Source: Colletes latitarsis (Eukaryota > Arthropoda > Insecta > Hymenoptera > Colletidae). Taken from it: a stretch of 64,000 nucleotides of DNA. This document shows positions 54,050 through 62,237 of this stretch, one piece after another. Below the pieces are notes generated by a model. It made no database searches. It had not been told where the DNA came from and was given only the letters and a program-made list of their open reading frames with translations. Location of the stretch: positions 7,378,001-7,442,000 of the forward strand of contig NW_027488370.1 of assembly GCF_051014445.1 (NCBI RefSeq). The letters run 5' to 3'. The translations under genes were made by a program, and so were the position numbers. Numbering within the stretch: position 1 is the first letter of the stretch; the number at the start of each line of letters is the position of its first letter.

Positions 54050-57000
54050 ACGCAAGTTAGGTCTGGGATAGGTCTTGGATTTGCCCTCATCAGGCTCATA
54101 CTTTCGCGTTTTTCACATACTTGTTGAACAGGTCCTGGGTTTTTTCTGGTTTGGATCACGTAGTAGTGTGGTACCACACTGAAACAGTCCATTATACCTG
54201 GTTTGGATCAATATTTTAGAGGATAACGCATGTTAGGTCTAGGTTAGGCCTGGGATTTTCACTCATCAGACTCATACTTTCGCATTCTTCACATACTTGT
54301 TGAACGGATCCTGGGTTTTTTCTGGTTTGGATCACGTAGTAATGTGGGACCACACTGAAACTGTCAATTAAACCTGGTTTCGATCAATATTTTAGAGAAT
54401 AATTCATGTTAGGTCTAGGTCAGGTCTGGGATTTGCTCTCATCAGGCTCATTCTTTCGCATATTTCTCATACTTGATGGCTAGATCCTGGGCTACTTCTG
54501 GATTGCATCACGTAGTAATGTAGTACCACACTGAAACAGACAATGAAACCTGGTTTCCATCAATATTTTAGAGAATAATTCATGTTAGGTCTAGGTCAGG
54601 TCTGGGATTTGCCCACATCAGGCTCATTCTTTCGCATATTTCTCATACATGTTGAACAGATCCTGGGTTTTTTCTGGTTTGGATCACGTAGTAATGTGGG
54701 ACCACACTGAAACAATCAATTAAACCTGGTCTTGATAAATATTTTAGAGGATAACGCATGTTAGGTCTGGGTTAGGTCTAGGATTTGCCCTCATCAGGCT
54801 CATACTTTCGCATATTTCTCATACTTCAAGGCTAGATCCTGGGCTATTTCTGGATTGGATCACGTAGTAAAGTGGTACCACACTGAAACATTCAATGAAA
54901 CCTGGTCTGGATAAATATTTTAGAGGTTAGCGCATCTTAGGTCTGGGTTAGGTCTAAGATTTGCCCTCATCAGGCTCACAGTTTAGCGTTTTTCACATAC
55001 TTGTTGAACAGATCCTGGGTTTTTTCTGGTTTGGATCACGAAGTAATGTGGTACCACACTGAAACAGTCCATTAAACCTGGTTTCGCTCAATATTTTAAA
55101 GGATAACGCGTGTAAGGTCTAGGTTAGGTCTGGGATTTGCTCTCATCAGGCTCATTCTTTCGCATATTTCTCATACTTGATGGCTAGAACCTGGGTTTTT
55201 TCTGGTTTGGATCACGTAGTAATGTGGTACCACACTGAAACAGTCGATTAAAGCTGGTTTCGATCAATATTTTAGAGGATAACGCAAGTTAGGTCTGGGA
55301 ATGGTCTGGGATTTGACCTCATCAGACTCATACTTTCGCAACACTTCACATACTCCTTGAACAGATCCTGGGTTATTTTCTGGTTTGGATCACATAGTAA
55401 TGTGGTACCACACTGAAACAGTCGATTAAAGCAGGTTTCGATCAATATTTTAGAGAATAATTCATGTCAGGTCAAGGTTAGGTCTGGGATTTGCTCTCAT
55501 CAGGCTCATTCTTTCGCATATTTCTCATACTTCATGGCTAGATGCTGGGCTGTTTCTGGATTGTGTCACGTAGTAATGTGGTACCACGCTGAAACAGTCA
55601 ATTTAACCTGGATTCGATCAATATTTTAGAGGATAACGCAAGTTAAGTCTGGGATAGGCCTGGGATTTTCACTCATCAGACTCATACTTTCGCATTCTTC
55701 ACATACTTGTTGAACGGATCCTGGGTTTTTTCTGGTTTGGAACACGTAGTAATGTGGTACCACACTGAAACGGTCAATTAAACCTGGTTTCGATCAATAT
55801 TTTAGAGGATAACGCAAGTTAGGTCTGGGATAGGTCTGGGATTTGCCCTCATCAGGCTCATACTTTCGCATTCTTCACATACTTGTTGAACTGATCCTGG
55901 GTTTTTTCTGGTTTGGATCACGTAGTAATGTGGTACCACACTGAAACGGTCAATTAAACCTCGTTTCGATCAAAATTTTAGAGGATAACGCAAGTTAGGA
56001 CTGGGATAGGTCTGGGATTTGACCTCATCAGACTCATACTTTCGCACACTTCACGTACTCGTTGAACAGATCCTGGGTTATTTTCTGGTTTGGATCACAT
56101 AGTAATGTGGTACCACACTGAAACAGTCGATTATAGCAGGTTTCGATCAATATTTTAGAGAATAATTCATGTCAGGTCAAGGTTAGGTCTGGGATTTGCT
56201 CTCATCAGGCTCATTCTTTCGCATATTTCTCATACTTCATGGCTAGATGCTGGGCTGTTTCTGGATTGTGTCACGTAGTAATGTGGTACCACGCTGAAAC
56301 AGTCAATTTAACCTGGATTCGATCAATATTTTAGAGGATAACGCAAGTTAGGTCTGGGATAGGTCTAGGATATGCCCTAATCAGGCTCTTACTTTCGCAT
56401 ATTTCTCATACTTCATGGCTAGATCCTGGCCTATTTCTGGATTGGATCACGTAATAAAGTGGTACCACATTGAAACATTCAATGAAACCTCGTCTGGATA
56501 AATATTTTAGAGGGTAACGCATCTTAGGTCTGGGTTAGGTCTAAGATTTGCCCTCATCAGGCTCACAGTTTCGCGTTTTTCACATACTTGTTGAACAGAT
56601 CCTGGGTTTTTTCTGGTTTGGATCACGAAGTAGTGTGGTACCACACTGAAACAGTCAATGAAACCTGGTTTGGATCAATATTTTAGAGGATAACGCATGT
56701 TAGGTCTAGGTTAGGTCTGGGATTTGCTCTCATCAGGCTCATTCATTCGCATATTTCTCATACTTGATGGCTAGATCCTGGGCTTTTTCTGGATTGCATC
56801 ACGTAGTAATGTAGTACCACACTGAAACAGACAATGAAACCTGGTTTCCATCAATATTTTAGAGGACAACGCATGTTAGGTCTAGGTAAGGCCTGAGATT
56901 TTCACTGATCGGACTCATACTTTCGCATTCTTCACATACTTCTTGAACGGATCCTGGGTTTTTTCTGGTTTGGATCACGTAGTAATGTGGTACCACACTG

Positions 57001-59065
57001 AAGCGGTCAATTAAATCAAGTTTCGATCAATATTTTAGAGAATAATTCATGTTAGGTCAAAGTTAGGTCTGGGATTTGCCCTCATCAAGCTCATTCTTTC
57101 GCATATTTCTCATACTTCATGGCTACATCCTGGGCTTTTTCTGGATTGCATCACGTAGTAGTGTGGTACCACACTGAAACAGTCCATTATACCTGGTTTG
57201 GATCAATATTTTAGAGGACAACGCATGTTAGGTCTAGGTAAGGCCTGAGATTTTCACTGATCGGACTCATACTTTCGCATTCTTCACATACTTCTTGAAC
57301 GGATCCTGGGTTTTTTCTGGTTTGGATCAGGTAGTAATGTGGAACCACACTGAAACAGTCGATTAAACCTGGTTTCCATCAATATTTTAGAGGATAACGC
57401 AAGTTAAGTCTGGGATTGGTCTGGGATTAGACCTCATCAGACTCATACTTTCGCACACGTCACATACTCGTTGAACAGATCCTGGGTTATTTTCTGGTTT
57501 GGATCATATAGTAATGTGGTACCACACTGAAACAGACGATTAAACCAGGTTTCGATCAATATTTTTGAGGATAACGCATGTTAGGTCTAGGTTAGGCCTG
57601 GGATTTTCACTCATCAGACTCATACTTTCGCATTCTTCACATACTTGTTGAACGGATCCTGGGTTTTTTCTGGTTTGGATCACGTAGTAATGTGGGACCA
57701 CACTGAAACAGTCAATTAAACCTCGTTTCGATCAATATTTTAGAGAATAATTCATGTTAGGTCTAGGTCAGGTCTGGGATTTGCTGTCATCAGGCTCATT
57801 CTTTCGCATATTTCTCATACTTGATGGCTAGATCCTGGGCTTTTTCTGGATTGCATCACGTAGTAACGAAGTACAACACTGAAACAGTCAATTAACCCTG
57901 GTTTCCATCAATATCTTAGAGGACAACGCAAGTTAGGTCTGGGATATGTCTGGGATTTGCCCTCATCAGGCTCATACTTTCGCGTTTTTCACATACTTGT
58001 TGAACAGATCCTGGGTTTTTTCTGGTTTGGATCACGTAGTAGTGTGGTACCACGCTGAAACAGTCCATTAAACCTGGTTTGGATCAATATTTTAGAGGAT
58101 AACCCATGTTAGGTCTAGGTTAGGCCTGGGATTTTCACTCATCAGACTCATACCTTCGCATTCTTCACATACTTGATGGCTAGATCCTGGTTTTTTTCTG
58201 GTTTGGATCACGTAGTAATGTGGTACCACACTGAAACAGTCGATTAAACCTGGTTTCGATCAATATTTTAGAGGATAACGCAAGTTAAGTCAGGGAATGG
58301 TCTGGGATTTGACCTCATCAGACTCATACTTTCGCACACTTCACATACTCGTTGAACGGATCCTGGGTTATTTTCTGGTTTGGATCACATAGTAATGTGG
58401 TACCACACTGAAACAGTCGATTAAACCAGGTTTCGACCAATTTTTTTGAGGATAACGCATGTTAGGTCTAGGTTAGGTCTGGGATTTTCACTCATCAGAC
58501 TCATACTTTCGCATTCTTCACATACTTGTTGAACGGATCCTGGGTTTTTTCTGGTTTGGATCACGTAGTAATGTGGGACCACACTGAAACAGTCAATTAA
58601 ACCTGGTTTCGATCAATATTTTAGAGAATAATTCATGTTAGGTCTAGGTTAGGCCTGGGATTTGCCCTCGTCAGGCTCATACTTTCGCATATTTCTCATA
58701 CTTCATGGCTAGATCCTGGGCTATTTCTGGATTGGATCACGTAGTAATGTGGTACCACACTGAAACTGTCAATTAAACCTGGTTTCGATCAATATTTTAG
58801 AGGATAACGCAAGTTAGGTCTGGGATATGTCTGGGATTTGCCCTCATCAGGCTCATACTTTCGCGTTTTTCACACACTTGTTGAACAGATCCTGGGTTTT
58901 TTCTGGTTTGGATCACGTAGTAGTGTGGTACCACGCTTAAACAGTCCATTAAACCTGGTCTCGCTCAATATTTTAGAGGATAACGCATGTAAGGTCTAGG
59001 TTAGGTCTGGGATTTGCTCTCATCAGGCTCATTCTTTCGCATATTTCTCATACTTGATGGCTAGA
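54050..59065. repeat. Duplicated block B4, right copy
   Basis: Partner of 46120-51130. It lacks the monomer found at about 46640-46806 in the left copy and has one extra monomer at about 56850-57100. The match ends near 59065, where the left copy has GGCTAGAACCTGGG and this one GGCTAGATCCTGGG. Confidence 0.85.
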
Positions 59066-59275
59066 TCCTGGGTTTTTTCTGGTTTGGATCACGTAGTAAT
59101 GTGGTACCACACTGAAACAGTCGATTAAACCTGGTTTCGATCAATATTTTAGAGGATAACGCAAGTTAAGTCTGGGAATGGTCTGGGATTTGACCTCATC
59201 AGACTCATACTTTCGCATTCTTCACATACTTGTTAAACGGATCCTGGGTTTTTTCTGGTTTAGATCACGTAGTAA

Positions 59276-59287
59276 TGTGGTACCACA
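59276..59287. promoter_or_regulatory. 12-bp palindrome TGTGGTACCACA (example of one per monomer)
   Basis: Perfect 12-bp dyad TGTGGTACCACA, present at the same place in a large share of monomers of both families; the next copy is at 59452, 176 bp on. Variants keep the GTGG/CCAC arms with TA, TT, CA or GA at the centre (GTGGTTCCAC, GTGGCACCAC, GTGGGACCAC). One family B sub-type has lost it (GAAGTACAACAC). A dyad kept through two diverged families may bind a dimeric protein. It does not resemble the mammalian CENP-B box. Function is inference. Confidence 0.4.
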
Positions 59288-60219
59288 CTGAAACAGTCGA
59301 TTAAACCAGGTTTCGATCAATATTTTTGAGGATAACGCATGTTAGGTCTAGGTTAGGCCTGGGATTTGACCTCATCAGACTCATACTTTCGCATTCTTCA
59401 CATACTTGTTGAACGGATCCTGGATTTTTTCTGGTTTGGATCACGTAGTAATGTGGTACCACACTGAAACAGTCGATTAAACCTGGTTTCGATCAATATT
59501 TTAGAGGATAACGCAAGCTAGGTCTGGGATAGGTCTGGGATTTGACCTCATCAGATTCATACTTTCGCACATTTCACATACTCCTTGAACAGATCCTGGG
59601 TTATTTTCTGGTTTGGATCACATAGTAATGTGGTACCACACTGAAACAGTCGATTAAACCAGGTTTCGATCTATATTTTAGAGGATAACGCATGTTAGGT
59701 CTGGGATAGGTCTGGGATTTGCTCTCATCAGGCTGATTCTTTCGCATATTTCTCATACTTCATGGCTAGATCCTGGGCTGTTTCTGGATTGTATCACGTA
59801 GTAATGGGGTACCACGCTGAAACAGCCAATTAAACCTGGTTTCGATCAATATTTTAGAGGATAACGCAAGTTAGGTCTGGGATAGGTCTAGGATTTGCCC
59901 ACATCAGGCTCTTACTTTCGCATATTTCTCATACTTCATGGCTAGATCCTGGGCTGTTTCTGGATTGTATCACGTAGTAATGTGGTACCACGCTGAAACA
60001 GCCAATTAAACCCGGTTTCCATCAATATTTTAGAGGACAACGCAAGTTAGGTCTAGGTGAGGCCTGAGATTTTCACTGATCAGACTCATACTTTCGCATT
60101 CTTCACATACTTGTTGAACGGATCCTGGGATTTTTCTGGTTTTGATCACGTAGTAGTGTGGTACCACACTGAAACGTTCAATTAAACCTGGTCTTGATAA
60201 ATATTTTAGAGAATAACGC

Positions 60220-60235
60220 AAGTTAGGTCTGGGTT
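60220..60235. repeat. Target-site duplication, left copy
   Basis: AAGTTAGGTCTGGGTT, identical to 62271-62286. The first two A are ambiguous with the poly(A), so the duplication is 14 to 16 bp. It spans one full telomere-like 11-mer plus the start of the next. Confidence 0.9.
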
Positions 60236-60236
60236 C

Positions 60237-61721
60237 CGGGGAAGGGTGGCATTGGCAATATCCTTGGATATTGCCAATGCCTTTAACACCCTCCCCTGGG
60301 AAGAGATAAGGAGGGGACTCGAATATCATCGAGTCCCCCCTTGTCTCAGTGCGGTCGTCGGGGATTATCTCCGCGGCAGGTGGATCGAGTATCCGGGCCG
60401 GGATGGTGATATGCGGAGGGAGGTGTACTGCGGTGTTCCGCAGGGGTCGGTCCTCGGGCCACTCCTGTGGAACATCGCGTACGACTCGGTGTTGCGGGCC
60501 GGCCTCCCCGACGGCGTCAGCACGGTGTGTTATGCGGATGACACACTGGTGCTGGCCGTCGGGGCGCACTGGGGGAGGGCCATGCGTCGCGCGGAGGAGG
60601 GGTCGCAACGCGTCGTCGACCGGATCACGGGGATGGGGATGACGGTGGCGGTCCATAAGACCGAGGTGATTGCGTTTCATTCACCTCGGCAGGATCCGCC
60701 ACCCCCTCTGATTCGGGTGGGTGGGGCTGACATCGAGGTGAAGCCCCAGATCAGGTATCTGGGGCTGATCCTCGATAGCCACTGGCGTTTCGAGAAGCAT
60801 TTCCGCTGCCTGGTCCCCCGGTTGGAAAGGATGGTTGCGGCTCTGGGCCGGATCCTGCCCAACCTGGGGGGCCCGGCGGGCCGAGTTCGTCGCCTCTATG
60901 TGGCAATGGTCCAGTCGGTGGCCCTATACGGGGCCCCCGTCTGGGCGGACGACCTGGCTGCCTCCCGGCGCAGCATGACTATGCTGCGTCGGGTGCAGAG
61001 GCGCATGGCGCTCAGGGTCGTCCGCGGGTATCGGACCATGTCACATGAGGCGGCGACGGTTCTAGCGGGGATGCCGCCCATGGACCTGCTCGCGCGGTCG
61101 CACGCGGTGATGTACCGGCACCGCGTCGACCGTCGCGCGGGGGTGGGGGCGGTCCCGGGCGGGCAGGAACCTGCTTGGGGCGATTTGAAGCGCCAGGCCC
61201 GGCAGTCCGTGTTGCTCGCGTGGCAGGAGCGGCTGGCTCTGCCAACCGCGGGGCACCGGACTGTCGGGGCTGTTCGGCCACTCCTGAAGGAGTGGCTGGA
61301 CAGAGGCCATGGCAGCCTCACCTACCGGCTGGCACAGGTATTTTCCGGGCATGGCAGCTTCGGAAGATACCTGTGCCGGATAGGGAAGGAGCCGACGGCG
61401 CGTTGCTGCCACTGCGGCGCTGAGCAGGACACGGCGGATCATACCCTGGAGGTATGCCCCGCGTGGGAGGGGGAGCGCCGTGTCCTGGTCGGCGTCGTCG
61501 GGCGGGATGTCTCGCTGCCGGGCGTGGTGCGCGCCATGCTCGGCAGCGAGGAGAAGTGGAGGGCCGTGGCCTCCTTCTGCGAGAACGTAATGTTGCAGAA
61601 GGAGGCCGCGGGGAGGGAGCGCGAGCTTCAGCGGCGCGCTGAAGCTCGCGCTCGTGCGGTGGCCCGAGGTCGTCGCCCGGTCGCGAGGCGTCGCGGGCGG
61701 CCGCCTCGGCGTGGCGGATGA
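60237..61721 (+). CDS. ORF2 fragment: reverse transcriptase, zinc finger and basic tail
   Basis: In-frame remainder of ORF2 (494 residues from codon 60237), open to the TGA at 61719-61721. There is no real start: it is cut inside RT, and the GTG at 60246 is simply an internal Val codon. Reverse transcriptase copies the element's RNA onto nicked target DNA. Visible motifs, numbered from 60237: motif A LDIANAFN with catalytic Asp11; motif B GVPQGSVLGP at 66-75; motif C YADD at 99-102 with the catalytic Asp pair; motif D with Lys141 (AVHK); motif E YLGLILD at 174-180; thumb-like LYGAPVWAD near 230-238; zinc finger Cys390-X2-Cys393-X8-His402-X4-Cys407; Arg-rich tail from about 458, with an AT-hook-like RRRGRPPRR at 484-492. 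There is no frameshift or stop, so the insertion is probably young. Strong inverted repeats run through the reading frame, unusual for coding DNA. The R1-clade RT call is firm, the exact family open. Confidence 0.93.
   Translation, partial: RGRVALAISLDIANAFNTLPWEEIRRGLEYHRVPPCLSAVVGDYLRGRWIEYPGRDGDMRREVYCGVPQGSVLGPLLWNIAYDSVLRAGLPDGVSTVCYADDTLVLAVGAHWGRAMRRAEEGSQRVVDRITGMGMTVAVHKTEVIAFHSPRQDPPPPLIRVGGADIEVKPQIRYLGLILDSHWRFEKHFRCLVPRLERMVAALGRILPNLGGPAGRVRRLYVAMVQSVALYGAPVWADDLAASRRSMTMLRRVQRRMALRVVRGYRTMSHEAATVLAGMPPMDLLARSHAVMYRHRVDRRAGVGAVPGGQEPAWGDLKRQARQSVLLAWQERLALPTAGHRTVGAVRPLLKEWLDRGHGSLTYRLAQVFSGHGSFGRYLCRIGKEPTARCCHCGAEQDTADHTLEVCPAWEGERRVLVGVVGRDVSLPGVVRAMLGSEEKWRAVASFCENVMLQKEAAGRERELQRRAEARARAVARGRRPVARRRGRPPRRGG
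60238..60296 (+). repeat. Inverted repeat 1: 16-bp perfect arms at the truncated 5' end
   Basis: Arms 60248-60263 and 60266-60281 are perfect reverse complements with a 2-base centre. Flanking GGGT (60244-60247) can pair ACCC (60288-60291), and GGGG (60238-60241) can pair CCCC (60293-60296). The stem encodes ALAIS-LDIANA of RT motif A. The element's 5' breakpoint (60236) lies at the base of this structure. Confidence 0.85.
60313..60338 (+). repeat. Inverted repeat 2 in RT frame
   Basis: Perfect 10-bp stem, GGGGACTCGA (60313-60322) with TCGAGTCCCC (60329-60338), loop ATATCA. Confidence 0.85.
60425..60482 (+). repeat. Inverted repeat 3 in RT frame
   Basis: Long stem: 60430-60447 with 60461-60478, including G.T pairs at 60433/60475, 60440/60468 and 60445/60463. 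It is extended by GTAC (60425-60428) with GTAC (60479-60482) across a bulged T at 60429. It covers the codons of the GVPQGS motif. Confidence 0.8.
60506..60564 (+). repeat. Inverted repeat 4 with the YADD codons in its loop
   Basis: Stem of about 23 pairs: 60506-60530 with 60541-60564, with bulges at 60516-60517 and 60549 and one G.T pair (60524/60547). The 10-base loop 60531-60540 is TATGCGGATG, i.e. the Tyr, Ala and first Asp codons of YADD plus the first base of the second Asp codon. Confidence 0.8.
60661..60689 (+). repeat. Inverted repeat 5 in RT frame
   Basis: Perfect 9-bp stem, CCGAGGTGA (60661-60669) with TCACCTCGG (60681-60689), 11-base loop. Confidence 0.8.
60732..60776 (+). repeat. 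Inverted repeat 6, two-tier stem
   Basis: Inner perfect 10-bp stem AGCCCCAGAT (60742-60751) with ATCTGGGGCT (60757-60766). Outer perfect 7-bp stem ATCGAGG (60732-60738) with CCTCGAT (60770-60776). A symmetric 3 x 3 internal loop separates them. Confidence 0.85.
60964..60993 (+). repeat. Inverted repeat 7
   Basis: 13-bp stem, 60964-60976 with 60981-60993, loop GACT, one G.T pair (60968/60989). Confidence 0.85.
61044..61137 (+). repeat. Inverted repeats 8 and 9, adjacent
   Basis: First: CATG-A-GGCGGC (61044-61054) with GCCGCCCATG (61073-61082), 10 pairs and one bulged A. Second: 61091-61109 with 61119-61137, about 18 pairs with single bulges at 61101 and 61133. Confidence 0.75.
61217..61296 (+). 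repeat. Inverted repeats 10 and 11
   Basis: First: TGGCAGGAGC (61221-61230) with GCTCTGCCA (61236-61244), one bulged G, and CGCG/CGCG outside (61217-61220, 61247-61250). Second: GCCACTCC (61277-61284) with GGAGTGGC (61289-61296), loop TGAA. Confidence 0.75.
61321..61384 (+). repeat. Inverted repeat 12, 17-bp stem
   Basis: Arms 61331-61347 and 61361-61377 pair over 17 positions with one G.T (61342/61366) and a 13-base loop. CCTA (61321-61324) can also pair TAGG (61381-61384). Confidence 0.85.
61425..61487 (+). repeat. Inverted repeat 13 with nested small hairpin, at the zinc-finger codons
   Basis: Perfect 12-bp arms CAGGACACGGCG (61425-61436) and CGCCGTGTCCTG (61476-61487). Nested CATACC/GGTATG (61440-61445, 61451-61456) has loop CTGGA. 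Confidence 0.85.
61511..61550 (+). repeat. Inverted repeat 14
   Basis: Perfect 10-bp arms CTCGCTGCCG (61511-61520) and CGGCAGCGAG (61541-61550). Confidence 0.85.
61564..61611 (+). repeat. Inverted repeat 15
   Basis: Perfect 13-bp arms at 61568-61580 and 61595-61607, extended to 17 by one T.G and three Watson-Crick pairs (61564-61567, 61608-61611). Confidence 0.87.
61617..61653 (+). repeat. Inverted repeat 16, 16-bp perfect stem
   Basis: Arms GAGCGCGAGCTTCAGC (61617-61632) and GCTGAAGCTCGCGCTC (61638-61653), 5-base loop GGCGC. It encodes part of the Arg/Glu-rich tail. Confidence 0.9.
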
Positions 61722-61729
61722 CCTAGGCT

Positions 61730-61820
61730 GGGAGGGGGGTCCTGAGGGGACCCTCCTCCCGCCAGGCGGCGCCGGGTCGGACCGGGTGGGGGTAGGAGTG
61801 CCTCCCCCTACCGGTCCGAC
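61730..61820 (+). repeat. 3' UTR inverted repeats 17 and 18
   Basis: First: 61730-61742 with 61748-61760, 13 pairs with one G.T. Second: GTCGGACC (61776-61783) with GGTCCGAC (61813-61820), continued inward by 61785-61796 with 61801-61812 (one G.T, one mismatch, bulged G at 61784). Confidence 0.8.
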
Positions 61821-61833
61821 GCAAGGGGAGGCA

Positions 61834-61939
61834 CCCTCGGCGGTCTGGTGCGGCCATGAACGCCCGGCCGCCGAGGGGTGGAAACGGGGTCGCGGGCGGT
61901 TGCGAGTTGGGGCTCGCAGCCGCCACTAAACGCGGCCCC
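61834..61939 (+). repeat. 3' UTR inverted repeats 19 and 20
   Basis: First: CCCTCGGCGG (61834-61843) with CCGCCGAGGG (61868-61877), perfect 10 bp. Second: 61895-61906 with 61913-61924, 12 pairs with one T.G, enclosed by 61886-61894 with 61931-61939, 9 pairs with one T.G. Confidence 0.83.
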
Positions 61940-61946
61940 GGGACGG

Positions 61947-61983
61947 ATAGCGGCGGGACGGAGTGGCCCCGTCCCGCCGCTAT
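61947..61983 (+). repeat. 3' UTR inverted repeat 21, 15-bp perfect stem
   Basis: Arms ATAGCGGCGGGACGG (61947-61961) and CCGTCCCGCCGCTAT (61969-61983), 7-base loop. Confidence 0.9.
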
Positions 61984-62000
61984 GAGGCAGTGTGTCTACT

Positions 62001-62105
62001 GGGGGGACCGATTGTCCCCCCGGGGGATGGGCGCGAAAGCGCGGGCACGGGGAGGATACCGGAAGAATGCTTCGAGCGATTCCCGGTATCCTCCCAAAGC
62101 GTGCC
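62001..62105 (+). repeat. 3' UTR inverted repeats 22 to 24
   Basis: GGGGGGAC/GTCCCCCC (62001-62008, 62014-62021). GCGC-GAAA-GCGC (62031-62042). Perfect 13-bp arms at 62050-62062 and 62083-62095, with GGCACG/CGTGCC outside (62044-62049, 62100-62105). Confidence 0.85.
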
Positions 62106-62137
62106 GAAGGGTCCCCGTGGGGTTTTTAGTGGGTAGG

Positions 62138-62211
62138 TCCCGCGCCCGTCGTTGTACGGGCGCGGGGAATCCCACACACCCCTCCCACCTCTCCCCAAGG
62201 AGGTGGGAGGG
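62138..62211 (+). repeat. 3' UTR inverted repeats 25 and 26, next to the tail
   Basis: CCCGCGCCCGT (62139-62149) with ACGGGCGCGGG (62156-62166), perfect 11 bp, loop CGTTGT. CCCTCCCACCT (62180-62190) with AGGTGGGAGGG (62201-62211), perfect 11 bp. The last ends 26 bases before the A tract. Confidence 0.87.
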
Positions 62212-62236
62212 AGTCTTTCGAAGATTTTCCCCACGA

Positions 62237-62237
<1 letters not shown>

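Larger units (their letters stand above)
21049..60235. repeat. Satellite family B, ~176-bp tandem monomers
   Basis: About 220 monomers in the same orientation and register as family A. Typical boxes are GGATAACGCATG or GGATAACGCAAG, TTAGGTCTGGG/TTAGGTCTAGG in tandem, GATTTGCCCTCATCAGGCTC, ATACTTTCGCAT, CATACTTCATGGCTAGATCC or CATACTTGTTGAACAGATCC, GGATCACGTAGTAATG, the 12-bp palindrome TGTGGTACCACA, GAAACAGTCAATTAAACC, TTTCGATCAATATTTTAGAG. At least three sub-types alternate: GAATAATTCATG with GAAGTACAAC; GCAAGTTAGGTCTGGGATATG; and GCATG with GATTTTCACTCATCAGACTC. No host gene was found in this stretch. Confidence 0.95.
61722..62237 (+). other. Retrotransposon 3' UTR packed with hairpins
   Basis: 516 bases between the ORF2 stop and the poly(A). 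No conserved ORF. It consists largely of consecutive inverted repeats, listed separately. In R1-clade elements the 3' UTR is the part recognised by reverse transcriptase to start copying, so structure here has an obvious possible role. The short GCGC-GAAA-GCGC hairpin at 62031-62042 has a GNRA tetraloop. Confidence 0.85.

Noticed and set aside
60030..60680. 216-aa minus-strand frame across the left retrotransposon border
   Set aside because: It runs from the antisense of the RT gene into satellite, so it cannot be an ancestral gene. The sense frame explains the conserved codons.
60349..61642. Other frames of 60-140 aa overlapping the RT gene on both strands
   Set aside because: Long shadows expected in GC-rich coding DNA. 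No motifs, and the sense frame carries all RT and zinc-finger motifs.
61617..61653. Intrinsic terminator at the 16-bp hairpin near the end of ORF2
   Set aside because: No T run follows and the context is eukaryotic. It is one of many similar stems.
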